64,000 nucleotides of DNA, from the NCBI RefSeq assembly GCF_016316925.1, contig NZ_JAEEGB010000014.1, positions 62,001 to 126,000 of the forward strand, written 5' to 3'. A program made the position numbers and the translations under genes. Position 1 is the first letter of the stretch. Each line of letters begins with the position of its first letter. This document shows positions 8,457-15,559 of the stretch, piece after piece. The notes beneath the pieces are model-generated. The model was not told where the DNA came from, made no database searches, and saw nothing but the letters and a program-made list of their open reading frames with translations. The DNA is from Clostridium aciditolerans. GTDB lineage: Bacteria; Bacillota; Clostridia; Clostridiales; Clostridiaceae.

Positions 8457-9074
8457 ATGAGTACTAGTCAGACGCAAAATGTTAAAATTTTAAACTGTGA
8501 TCCTTCAGCATTAGGCCTATTTGGACTAGCTATGGTAACACTTGTAGCATCATCACAAAAGTTAGGATTAACACAGGGAACTTCTTTTGTATTACCTTGG
8601 GCAATTTTCCTAGGTGGTTTTGCACAACTATTTGCTTGCTTAAATGATTCAAAAAGACAAAACGTTTTTGGAACAACTGCTTTTGGAGCATATGCATTCT
8701 TTTGGTTGGCAGTAGGAACTTCTTGGATGATTAAAGGCGGAGTGTTTGGACAAACTTTAGCATCCACAGTAGATGCTAAACAACTAGGATTTGCCTATAT
8801 AGGATATTTGATATTTACTATATTTATGACTATAGGAGCAGCCGAAACAAATAAGGTATTATTTATAATATTTTTCCTTATAAACTTTTTGTTTTTAGGT
8901 TTATCACTTAGCTCATTTGGAATTATGCCCGAGTTCTCACATGAACTAGCTGCATACTCAGAGTTATTTATATCAATTTTTTCTTTTTATGGTTCTGCAG
9001 CATCAGTTTTAAATCCACACTTTGGCAGAACATTCTTACCGATAGGAAAACCTTTTGGAATATTTAAAAAGTAA
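8457..9074 (+). CDS. Acetate/succinate transporter, GPR1/FUN34/SatP (YaaH) family
   Basis: This 205-residue protein has six membrane helices. The family signature is recognisable near the N-terminus (DPSALGLFGL, the counterpart of NPxPLGL) and in the second segment (GGFAQLFACLNDSKRQNVFGT). The family moves acetate or short-chain acids across the membrane. The ATG at 8457 is chosen because a perfect GAGGAGG site lies 6 nt upstream; the frame also opens at a TTG at 8397, but that codon overlaps the -35 box. In a fermenting Clostridium, acetate exchange is a plausible role. The gene is monocistronic with its own promoter and terminator. Confidence 0.88.
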   Translation: MSTSQTQNVKILNCDPSALGLFGLAMVTLVASSQKLGLTQGTSFVLPWAIFLGGFAQLFACLNDSKRQNVFGTTAFGAYAFFWLAVGTSWMIKGGVFGQTLASTVDAKQLGFAYIGYLIFTIFMTIGAAETNKVLFIIFFLINFLFLGLSLSSFGIMPEFSHELAAYSELFISIFSFYGSAASVLNPHFGRTFLPIGKPFGIFKK

Positions 9075-9079
9075 GATAA

Positions 9080-9122
9080 AGCACCACATTGAGTATTTTT
9101 CTTAATGTGGTGCTCATTTTAA
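9080..9122. terminator. Bidirectional terminator between satP-like and cvfB
   Basis: A perfect 11-bp stem (AGCACCACATT at 9080-9090 and AATGTGGTGCT at 9104-9114) has T-rich sequence after it and A-rich sequence before it. It can serve both convergent genes. Confidence 0.85.
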
Positions 9123-9962
9123 TTATTTCAGTTTTGTTCCTTTTTCATCTTGAACTATTAAGTTTCTTTTCATAAGTCCACCTAAGGAATTTTTAAAGTT
9201 ATTTTTACTTACATGAAAAGTATCATATATTTCATCTGGTGAACTCTTATCATTAAAAGGCATAAAACCACCGTGATCTTTTAGATATTCTAAAATAGTG
9301 TCTTGAAGTTCAGTTCTTTGAATCTTTCCAGCTTTTCTTGGAGTAAGGCCTAGTTTCCCATCTTCATAAATTTTGATTACAGTTAGATCAAGTACATCTC
9401 CATGTTGTATATCGCTATAATATTCATTTTTTAGAATAACACCTTTATACATATTATCAACAGCTACCATAACGCTTTTGTTAGTTTGGAAACCATAAAC
9501 TGTTCCAGTAACAGAATCTCCTATGTTGTATTTATCAGTGTCCTCTAAATATCTATCTATATCAGTAGTAGCAGCAATTCTTCCAGTCTTATCTAAATAG
9601 ATATAAAATAAATAAGATTTATTGTTCAGTAATCCATAAAGCTTTTCTTTAAATGGTACTAGTATATCCCTTTCCAGGCCAAAGTCTACAAAGCTTCCTA
9701 TTTTAGTAGTAGAAATTACTTTAAGATAAGCTAACTCTCCAACTGTAGCTAAAGGCTTCTTTAAAGTAGCAATTAATCTATCCTTTGAATCTCTATATAT
9801 GAAAGCTTCTACTTCGTCGTCTATATTAAGTTCATTGCCTAGTGCACTCTTGTTTGGAAGCAAGATATCATCACTAGTACGTCCTGTACCTGCATCTAAG
9901 TAGTATCCAAAGTCTGCTTTTCTCACAACTTTTAATTTATTAAAATCACCTATGTTTATCAA
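9123..9962 (-). CDS. cvfB: CvfB-family S1-domain RNA-binding protein
   Basis: This 279-residue protein is made of successive S1-like beta-barrel domains (an imperfect one from about residue 3, then about 70-135 and 145-215) and a C-terminal winged-helix region (about 220-279, starting RTELQDTILEYLKDHGG). This is the layout of CvfB/YitL. The proteins bind RNA and affect virulence factor expression in staphylococci; the role in clostridia is not established. The start is TTG at 9962, with GAGGT 8 nt upstream. The gene is alone in its unit. Confidence 0.9.
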   Translation of the reverse strand: MINIGDFNKLKVVRKADFGYYLDAGTGRTSDDILLPNKSALGNELNIDDEVEAFIYRDSKDRLIATLKKPLATVGELAYLKVISTTKIGSFVDFGLERDILVPFKEKLYGLLNNKSYLFYIYLDKTGRIAATTDIDRYLEDTDKYNIGDSVTGTVYGFQTNKSVMVAVDNMYKGVILKNEYYSDIQHGDVLDLTVIKIYEDGKLGLTPRKAGKIQRTELQDTILEYLKDHGGFMPFNDKSSPDEIYDTFHVSKNNFKNSLGGLMKRNLIVQDEKGTKLK

Positions 9963-10053
9963 TAGTTATTACCTCACTTTATACATGTTTTTACTTTCTT
10001 AGTATTTCTTATTTTAACACAATTTATGAGGAAAATGTGAAGCAAAATTTTTA

Positions 10054-10117
10054 AGAGGACAATTGTCCTCTGTCCTCTAGAAAAATGCTTCGCATTTTTC
10101 TCAAAAGGTGCTATAAT
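10054..10117. promoter_or_regulatory. Two palindromes upstream of the TtcA-like gene promoter
   Basis: A perfect 18-bp palindrome (10054-10071, GAGGACA half-sites) is followed by a further GTCCTCT (10072-10078) and a second perfect 10-bp hairpin with a TTC loop (10079-10101). An extended -10 (TG-C-TATAAT, 10112-10117) follows at once. The hairpins have no T-run of a terminator. The GAGGACA motif recurs near 19168-19217, so it may belong to a dispersed repeat family or be an operator. Confidence 0.45.
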
Positions 10118-10148
10118 ATTTCCGTAAAAAGAGAGGTGGAATTTTAAA

Positions 10149-11015
10149 ATGAGTGATATAGCAGGAAAAGGTTGCGAAGTGCTAGTTCCATACGAAGAGC
10201 GAAAACCACTTCAGGAAATAGAACGAAGTATTACTAAAAGATACAGAAAACATATATGGTCAAAATTTGTAAAAGCAGTTAAGGATTTTAAGCTAGTAGA
10301 AGATGGTGATAAAGTTGCAGTAGCTGTCTCCGGTGGTAAGGACAGTATACTGATGGCTAAACTATTTCAAGAGTTAAAGCGCCATGGGCAGATGAACTTT
10401 GAATTGGAGTTTATTGCCATGGACCCAGGCTACCATCCAGACATAAAAAAGCTGTTAATTGATAATTGTGAGTATTTAAATATACCAATTCATATTTTTG
10501 AATCGGGAATTTTTGACGTAGTAGACAAAATTGCGCAGGACTATCCATGTTACATGTGTGCAAGAATGCGTAGAGGATCTCTATACAATAAAGCCAAAGA
10601 ATTAGGCTGCAATAAACTTGCGCTAGGACACCATTTTAATGATGTTATTGAAACTACATTATTAAATGTACTATATTCAGGAAACTATAAAACTATGATG
10701 CCTAAGTTGAAATCTACAAATTTCGAAGGACTTGAGCTTATTAGGCCGCTTTACTATGTTCACGAGGATTATATTAAACGCTTTATTCAAAATAGTGGCA
10801 TTTGGCCATTAAATTGTGCATGTATGGTTGCTGCTGAGAAGATAGGAAACAAGAGATATGAAATCAAGGATTTAATTGAATCTCTAAAGAAAAATTTTAA
10901 GGACGTAGAAAAATCCATATTCAGATCTGCACAAAATGTAAACATGGACTCTATCTTAGGATGGGAAAAGGGTGGAGAAGACTATTCATTTCTTGATTTT
11001 TATGATAAAGAGTAG
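10149..11015 (+). CDS. TtcA-like tRNA thiolation PP-loop ATPase
   Basis: This 288-residue protein has the PP-loop SGGKDS near residues 59-64, which activates the tRNA base with ATP. It also has a CYMC motif near 136-139 and a later NCAC motif near 220, the cysteines that hold an Fe-S cluster in TtcA-type enzymes. It should insert sulfur at C32 of tRNA, or a related position; close relatives include TtuA/TilS-like proteins, so the exact base is uncertain. A GAGAGGTGG site precedes the ATG. It is followed 15 nt later by a small gene probably in the same transcript. Confidence 0.8.
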   Translation: MSDIAGKGCEVLVPYEERKPLQEIERSITKRYRKHIWSKFVKAVKDFKLVEDGDKVAVAVSGGKDSILMAKLFQELKRHGQMNFELEFIAMDPGYHPDIKKLLIDNCEYLNIPIHIFESGIFDVVDKIAQDYPCYMCARMRRGSLYNKAKELGCNKLALGHHFNDVIETTLLNVLYSGNYKTMMPKLKSTNFEGLELIRPLYYVHEDYIKRFIQNSGIWPLNCACMVAAEKIGNKRYEIKDLIESLKKNFKDVEKSIFRSAQNVNMDSILGWEKGGEDYSFLDFYDKE

Positions 11016-11030
11016 CATTGGAGGAACAGT

Positions 11031-11300
11031 ATGCTAAGAATATGGGGAAGATTGATTAAAGACGGTAAGACCTTAAAAGATGATGTTGTCACAGCTGATA
11101 TAGAGGGAAGCTATCAGGATAACTTAAAGTTCTGTATAACTGAGCTTTGTAATAAATTTGACATATCGAAGCCCTACTGGCTGCCTAGCAACTTAGATGA
11201 ATACAATAGAAGAAGTAAGACTAGTTTTAACCACCATAATTTTGTTGAAGAGCTGGATTTTGATAAGTTAGTAATAGAAGAATTAGATAATGAAGAGTAA
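11031..11300 (+). CDS. Conserved hypothetical protein, 89 residues
   Basis: I do not recognise a named family. The protein is soluble and acidic at its C-terminus, with a central segment rich in aromatic and polar residues (KPYWLPSNLDEY near 48-59). It starts 15 nt after the TtcA-like gene with a TTGGAGGAAC site, and a terminator follows, so the two form a two-gene unit. A role linked to tRNA modification is only suggested by position. Confidence 0.65.
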   Translation: MLRIWGRLIKDGKTLKDDVVTADIEGSYQDNLKFCITELCNKFDISKPYWLPSNLDEYNRRSKTSFNHHNFVEELDFDKLVIEELDNEE

Positions 11301-11304
11301 TAAG

Positions 11305-11334
11305 CCGCACCTATAGACAAGGTGCGGTCTATTT
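11305..11334 (+). terminator. Terminator of the TtcA-like two-gene unit
   Basis: An 8-bp GC-rich stem (CCGCACCT at 11305-11312 and AGGTGCGG at 11320-11327) with a 7-nt loop is followed by TCTATTTGT. Confidence 0.78.
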
Positions 11335-11365
11335 GTATATTTAATAGAAAATTTCAAATTATATA

Positions 11366-11405
11366 TTGAATTATTATAAAATAGTTGCTATACTAATGAT
11401 TAGTA
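11366..11405 (+). promoter_or_regulatory. Promoter of the AhpD-like gene with a 7-1-7 operator
   Basis: The promoter is TTGAAT (11366-11371), a 17-nt spacer and TATACT (11389-11394) with an extended TG-C. A perfect 7-1-7 inverted repeat, TACTAAT-G-ATTAGTA (11391-11405), covers the -10 and start region. Fur-family regulators (Fur, PerR, Zur) bind 7-1-7 sites with an AAT-N-ATT core, so repression by one of them is plausible. Which one cannot be read from the sequence. Confidence 0.6.
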
Positions 11406-11440
11406 AGATAATTAAAATAAACTATTAGGGGGAATTTAAT

Positions 11441-11484
11441 ATGTCAAAAAATCCAAGAGAAATATTAAATAATTTTGTTGGAGG
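11441..11484 (+). pseudogene. AhpD-like gene, 5' part (interrupted by IStron)
   Basis: The ATG at 11441 follows a TAGGGGGAAT site. The first 14 codons (MSKNPREILNNFVG) plus two bases of the next codon belong to the host gene; unspliced, translation runs into the element and stops at 11491. Joining base 11484 to base 13404 restores one continuous frame of 117 residues, the usual size of a small carboxymuconolactone decarboxylase/AhpD-like protein. It is called a pseudogene at DNA level only, because RNA splicing could change this. Confidence 0.85.
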
Positions 11485-11485
11485 T

Positions 11486-11990
11486 AACTAACAGTTACAA
11501 ATAAGTTATAAAAAGTTATAAAACATTAACAAAAATTATAACTTAGAAAATTGTTGACAGCCTCCCATGTTCGTAAAGAGCATGGAGTGATGTATGGAAT
11601 ACATCCAAAATCCTTTGAATTGCTGGAAACCCCTAAAGCTAACTAAACTACAACGTAAGGATGAAATAAGCCTGAGCGTGATAGTTGCGAAAGCAGAAAA
11701 AATTAGTTAGATAGCATAAGGTTAAATCCTAAGTGCCAAATAACAATGGGCAATCAGCAGGTAAGCCTCAAAGAGAGGAAACTTCAACGACTATCCTGTG
11801 ATGGGAGTACACTACAAGCTGTTGGTAGTGGAAGTGGAGGACACCGATTAGGTGGTGATATAGTCTACGCTCATATGAAAGTATGAGAAGTTCATAAGTT
11901 TTACAAGACTTTGAGAACTGCTTAGTAGTAGCGATACTAGGTGAATAGGCATAAAACTTGTAAGAAGTTATAAATATATAAAAATAATTT
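11486..11990 (+). ncRNA. Group I intron catalytic core of the IStron
   Basis: The conserved core elements appear in order: P (AATTGCTGGAAAC, 11618-11630), Q (CAATCAGCAGGTAAGCC, 11751-11767), R (ACTTCAACGACTATCC, 11781-11796) and S (GATATAGTCTAC, 11857-11868). An internal guide GCCTCC (11560-11565) pairs perfectly with exon bases GGAGGT (11480-11485), leaving the hallmark U-G pair at the 5' splice site. The intron therefore looks able to splice, with its 5' splice site after T11485. The 3' splice site must lie near 13402-13404, so tnpB sits within a peripheral loop of the intron. Confidence 0.85.
11949..11982 (+). repeat. Left arm of a 34-bp long-range stem enclosing tnpB
   Basis: These 34 bases are complementary to 13365-13398: 32 Watson-Crick pairs, and the two remaining positions (11960 and 11964) form G-U pairs in RNA. 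The arm follows directly on the intron core. Confidence 0.85.
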
Positions 11991-12080
11991 ATAGGTGATG
12001 CTGTAATCTTTTAAAACTTACCTCATTATTATATTACCTAATTATTAGGAGATAATATTAATAGAAAGTGAGGTGAGAAC

Positions 12081-13211
12081 ATGATAAAAGCAGTAAAAAT
12101 AAGGTTAAAGCCAACTAAGGAACAGGAAATGTTAATGTTTAAATCCGTAGGTTGTGCAAGATTTGCATACAACTGGGGGTTAGCAAAATGGGAAGAAATG
12201 AATAAGCAAGACCTTAAGCCTTCAAAAGTAAAAATAAGAACTGAATTTAATAATACAATTAAAAAGAATAATAATTACGTATGGTTAAAGGAAGTATCTG
12301 CACAGGTTACACAGCATGCTTTTGAGGATTTAAATGATGCTTATAATAAGTTCTTTAAGGGTTTATCTATGCATCCTAAGTTTAAAAGCAAGAAAAAATC
12401 TAAAAATTCCTTTTATGTTAGATATGATGCTATTAAATTCAAAGATGGAACAGTTAATATAGAGAAAATAGGCAAGGTTAAATATAAAACAAATTATGAA
12501 ATACCTATTCTATCTAAATATAATAACCCAAGGTGTGAATTTGACGGTAAGTATTGGTATCTAACGTTTGGCTTTGAACACAACGAAAACCAAGTTGAGT
12601 TAAATAAGAATTTATCTATTGGAATTGACTTAGGAATCAAGAATTTTGCAGTTATAAATTGTTTAGATAAACCAATAAAAACCATTAATAAATCTGTAAA
12701 GGTTAGAAAGCTAAAAAAGAAATTAAAAAGATTACAAAGGCAAGTATCAAGAAAATATGAAGCAAATAAAAAAGATAAGAAATTTGTTAAGACTAAAAAC
12801 ATAATAAAGCTTGAAAAACAAATTAAACTTATCTATAGAAAACTAAACAATATAAGACTTAACTATATTCATCAAGCTACTAATAAAATAGTTAAACTAA
12901 AGCCATATAGAATTATTATGGAGGATTTAAATATTAGCGGAATGATGAAAAACAAACATTTAGCAGAAAGTATACAGGAACAAAAATTCTATGAATTTAT
13001 TAGGCAGATAAAATATAAATGTGAGTTTAATGGAATAGAGTTTGTTCAAGCAGATAGATTTTATTCTTCAAGTAAAATTTGCAGTTGTTGTGGTAACAAA
13101 AAAGATGATTTAAAGCTAAAGGATAGAATTTATGTATGCAATAAATGTGGATTAGAAATAGATAGAGATAAAAATGCTTCAATTAATCTTGGTAATTATA
13201 AATTAGCATAG
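12081..13211 (+). CDS. tnpB: TnpB RNA-guided nuclease (IStron-encoded)
   Basis: This 376-residue protein has the RuvC-like catalytic triad intact: Asp183 in GIDLGIKNFAV, Glu281 in IIMEDLN and Asp363 in DRDKNAS. The zinc ribbon is also complete (Cys334/Cys337 and Cys353/Cys356). The basic N-terminal domain opens with the usual IKAVKIRLKPTKEQ. TnpB proteins are guided by an omega RNA made from the right end of their element and cut DNA next to a transposon-adjacent motif. The ATG at 12081 follows a GTGAGGTGAG site. All key residues are present, so the nuclease is probably active. Confidence 0.95.
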   Translation: MIKAVKIRLKPTKEQEMLMFKSVGCARFAYNWGLAKWEEMNKQDLKPSKVKIRTEFNNTIKKNNNYVWLKEVSAQVTQHAFEDLNDAYNKFFKGLSMHPKFKSKKKSKNSFYVRYDAIKFKDGTVNIEKIGKVKYKTNYEIPILSKYNNPRCEFDGKYWYLTFGFEHNENQVELNKNLSIGIDLGIKNFAVINCLDKPIKTINKSVKVRKLKKKLKRLQRQVSRKYEANKKDKKFVKTKNIIKLEKQIKLIYRKLNNIRLNYIHQATNKIVKLKPYRIIMEDLNISGMMKNKHLAESIQEQKFYEFIRQIKYKCEFNGIEFVQADRFYSSSKICSCCGNKKDDLKLKDRIYVCNKCGLEIDRDKNASINLGNYKLA

Positions 13212-13403
13212 CATCACTACTAAAAGATAATGCTAATATGTACCCTGCGTTGTGGGGGAATTTAAGCCCTGGGAGAACTATACCAAACTAGAGTAGATTA
13301 TTTAAAATTGAAATAGGGTTCTGCGAATAGGGAAGATTATTTGGTAACTATAATCAAAATAAAATTTATATATTTATAACTTTTTATAAGTTTTATGCAA
13401 CGG
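13212..13403 (+). ncRNA. Probable omega RNA scaffold at the IStron right end
   Basis: The 190 nt between the tnpB stop and the right boundary hold structured sequence (for example CCCTGCG...GGGGGAA near 13242-13262). In TnpB systems this region forms the guide scaffold and the guide is the flanking DNA, here beginning at 13404 (ATTAGAATCC). The same bases overlap the 3' end of the group I intron. The exact RNA ends cannot be read from sequence. Confidence 0.6.
13365..13398 (+). repeat. Right arm of the 34-bp long-range stem
   Basis: Complement of 11949-11982 as described there. The arm stops 5 nt before the right boundary GG, so pairing would bring the 3' end of the element next to the intron core. 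Confidence 0.85.
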
Positions 13404-13713
13404 ATTAGAATCCTTTGGAGCAACTAATAAAGAAGGCGTAGATGCTTTCATGAATTTACTTGGAACAGCGTATAAACCAGGAAAATTAGAGACAAAAGCA
13501 AAGGAATTAATAAGTGTTGCTATTGCGGTATACAATCGTTGTGAATATTGCATAGTGTTCCATGCATACAAAGCATTAGAAGCAGGTGCAACTCGTGAAG
13601 AAATAATGGAAGCAGCTATGGTTTCAGTTGCATTTGGAGGCGGCCCTACTATGGCGTATAGTGTTACATTATTAAAAGACAGCGTAGATGAATTCGAAGG
13701 AGACTTCAAATAA
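13404..13713 (+). pseudogene. AhpD-like (carboxymuconolactone decarboxylase family) gene, 3' part
   Basis: This segment continues the frame broken at 11484 and encodes about 102 residues. It contains the AhpD redox centre RCEYC-IVF-H followed by AYKALEAGATREEI, that is, CxxC with the downstream His of alkylhydroperoxidase-like CMD proteins. An internal ATG (13450) opens an 87-residue frame that keeps the CxxC motif, but there is no good ribosome binding site, so separate translation is doubtful. The neighbours encode a lipoyl-domain dihydrolipoamide dehydrogenase and a lipoate ligase. Dihydrolipoamide is the electron donor known for mycobacterial AhpD. Confidence 0.88.
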
Positions 13714-13721
13714 CATAGGAC

Positions 13722-13800
13722 TAAAAGGCCGAAAATTGACTTACACAAAGGACTATAAATATATTCCAGAGTGTAAGTCAATTTTCTAGTTTGAAACTCT
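13722..13800. repeat. Short copy of a palindromic repeat family
   Basis: A perfect 16-bp inverted repeat (GAAAATTGACTTACAC at 13731-13746 and GTGTAAGTCAATTTTC at 13771-13786) has the flanking words AAAAGGCC on the left and TAGTTTGAAACTCT on the right. The same ends and flanks recur at 22348-22599 around a different interior. Here it also lies where a terminator of the AhpD-like gene would be expected. Confidence 0.8.
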
Positions 13801-13819
13801 ATAATTTAGGAGGTAAGTG

Positions 13820-15559
13820 ATGTTAGATATAGTATTAGATAAGTTAAATGGACACGCTAAGGATGGTAAAGTATGCAGAATATATATAAGTGTTGGAGAC
13901 ACAATTAACGCTGATGATAACATTTGTGATATAGAAAGTAAAAAGGGAAGTTCAACTTTTAAATCTAACTTTTCAGGTGTTATAAAAAGTATAGAGATTT
14001 CAGAGGGAGACACTATAAGCTTAGGAGCCGTAATAGCTAAGATAGAAGGAGAAGCTGTCGGGGTTAAAGAGGATAACAAAAAAGAAGACAATACTTCTAG
14101 TAACAAAGGTGCCTCATCCTTTAATTATTTCGCTGGATTAATGAAGCCTAAAAAAGAAGAAATAAGCTGTGATATAGCTATAGTTGGGGGAGGACCTGGT
14201 GGATATGTAGCTGCTATTGAAGGTGCTATGTTAGGTGCAAATGTAGTATTGATTGAAAAAGAAAACCTAGGTGGAACTTGCCTTAATCGTGGATGTATTC
14301 CCACTAAAACCTTAGTAAGGTCAGCAGAGATATATGACAGCTTATGCAGAGCAGATGAATTTGGTTTAATAGCAGAAAATGTCTCAGTAAATATGAAAAA
14401 GATAATTCAGCGTAAAAACAATATAGTTGAAGAATTAAGAAATGGAATTCAATTTATACTTGAAAAACGTAATGTAAGAATCATAAAAGGTGAAGGTAAG
14501 CTAGTAAAAGAAGACAGCCTATTTGTAAAAGAAAATAATACAGAAATAACTATCAACGCTAAAAATATAATATTAGCAACAGGTTCAAAGGCTATGAAAC
14601 TTCCAATACTAGGTGCAGATTTAGAAAACGTTATAACCAGTAATGAAGCACTGGATTTAGATAAGCTTCCTAAAAAGTTAATAATAATAGGTGGCGGCAT
14701 AATAGGTATGGAATTTGCATTCATGTACTCCAAGCTAGGCGTAGATGTATATGTAGTAGAGTATTTTGATTCAATACTAGCAACCTTAGATAAAGATATA
14801 TGTGACGAAATAACTGCAATAGCAAAGGATAATAACATAAAGTTATATACTGGTTGCAAAGTCGAGGAAATATTAAAAGGAGAAGACAACCAATCAATAG
14901 TAGTATTTTCAAAAGAAGATACTAAAAAATATCTATCAGCAGATAAAGTTTTAATGGCAGTTGGTAGAGCCCCTTCAATAGATACTGCAGAATTAGAGAA
15001 GTTTAATATTGAGTTAACTGCTAACAAAAGAGCTATATCAGTAAATGACAAAATGCAAACTAGTCTAAATAATATATATGCTATAGGTGATGCAACTAAT
15101 ATAATTCAATTAGCCCATGTAGCATCCCATCAAGGGGTAGTGGCAGCAAGAAATATAATGGGAAAAGAATGTAGTATGAATTATGATGTAGTTCCAAGTG
15201 CTATATTTACACATCCTGAAATTGCTGTGGTTGGAGTATCAGAAAAAGATGCAGAGAAAAAAGGTATTGAAATAGAGATAGGTAAATTTCCTTTCGCAGC
15301 TAACGGAAAAGCCATGACCTATGGTGAAAAAGAAGGCTTTGTAAAAATCATAAAAGACAAGGCTACTGGAGTTGTTATCGGCGGTGCTATAATAGGACCT
15401 CATGCAACAGATTTAATAGCTGAATTAGCTCTAGCTGTAAAGAACAAGTTAACAGCAGAACAGATTACAGAAACTATACATGCACATCCTACTACAGCAG
15501 AGGCTATACACGAAGGAGCTCTTGCTTTAGAAGGAGGATCTTTACACTTTGTTAACTAA
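13820..15559 (+). CDS. lpdA: Dihydrolipoamide dehydrogenase with its own N-terminal lipoyl domain
   Basis: This 579-residue flavoprotein oxidises dihydrolipoamide with NAD. A lipoyl domain occupies about 1-78, with the likely lipoylated Lys42 in IESKKGS. After a short linker the FAD-binding GGGPGG begins near 123, the redox disulfide is Cys154/Cys159 in GGTCLNRGC, the NAD-binding GGGIIGME lies near 294, and the C-terminal interface motif HAHPTTAE lies near 558. The ATG at 13820 has an AGGAGG site 6 nt upstream; a GTG one codon earlier is less likely. No E1 or E2 subunit gene is nearby. The gene overlaps lplA and is probably co-transcribed with it. Confidence 0.93.
   Translation: MLDIVLDKLNGHAKDGKVCRIYISVGDTINADDNICDIESKKGSSTFKSNFSGVIKSIEISEGDTISLGAVIAKIEGEAVGVKEDNKKEDNTSSNKGASSFNYFAGLMKPKKEEISCDIAIVGGGPGGYVAAIEGAMLGANVVLIEKENLGGTCLNRGCIPTKTLVRSAEIYDSLCRADEFGLIAENVSVNMKKIIQRKNNIVEELRNGIQFILEKRNVRIIKGEGKLVKEDSLFVKENNTEITINAKNIILATGSKAMKLPILGADLENVITSNEALDLDKLPKKLIIIGGGIIGMEFAFMYSKLGVDVYVVEYFDSILATLDKDICDEITAIAKDNNIKLYTGCKVEEILKGEDNQSIVVFSKEDTKKYLSADKVLMAVGRAPSIDTAELEKFNIELTANKRAISVNDKMQTSLNNIYAIGDATNIIQLAHVASHQGVVAARNIMGKECSMNYDVVPSAIFTHPEIAVVGVSEKDAEKKGIEIEIGKFPFAANGKAMTYGEKEGFVKIIKDKATGVVIGGAIIGPHATDLIAELALAVKNKLTAEQITETIHAHPTTAEAIHEGALALEGGSLHFVN

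Larger units (their letters stand above)
11485..13403 (+). mobile_element. IStron: group I intron plus TnpB element, IS607-type boundaries
   Basis: The 1919-bp insertion is bounded by GG on both sides (11483-11484 and 13402-13403), as expected when a serine recombinase of the IS607 type uses a GG core. Removing one GG plus the insert gives an uninterrupted AhpD-like frame. The 5' third is a group I intron, followed by tnpB and about 190 nt of right end. No tnpA is present, so movement would need a transposase in trans. The ends carry related sequence in inverted orientation (TTATAAAAAGTTATA at 11505-11519 matches the complement of 13375-13389). Confidence 0.88.

Noticed and set aside
13450-13713. 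AhpD-like protein starting at an internal ATG as the complete gene
   Set aside because: The upstream codons match the family and join perfectly with 11441-11484 when the IStron is removed; no ribosome binding site precedes 13450.
14449-15051. Long minus-strand open frame opposite lpdA
   Set aside because: It has no ribosome binding site or family features, and the plus strand has a clear flavoprotein with all motifs, so this is a shadow.
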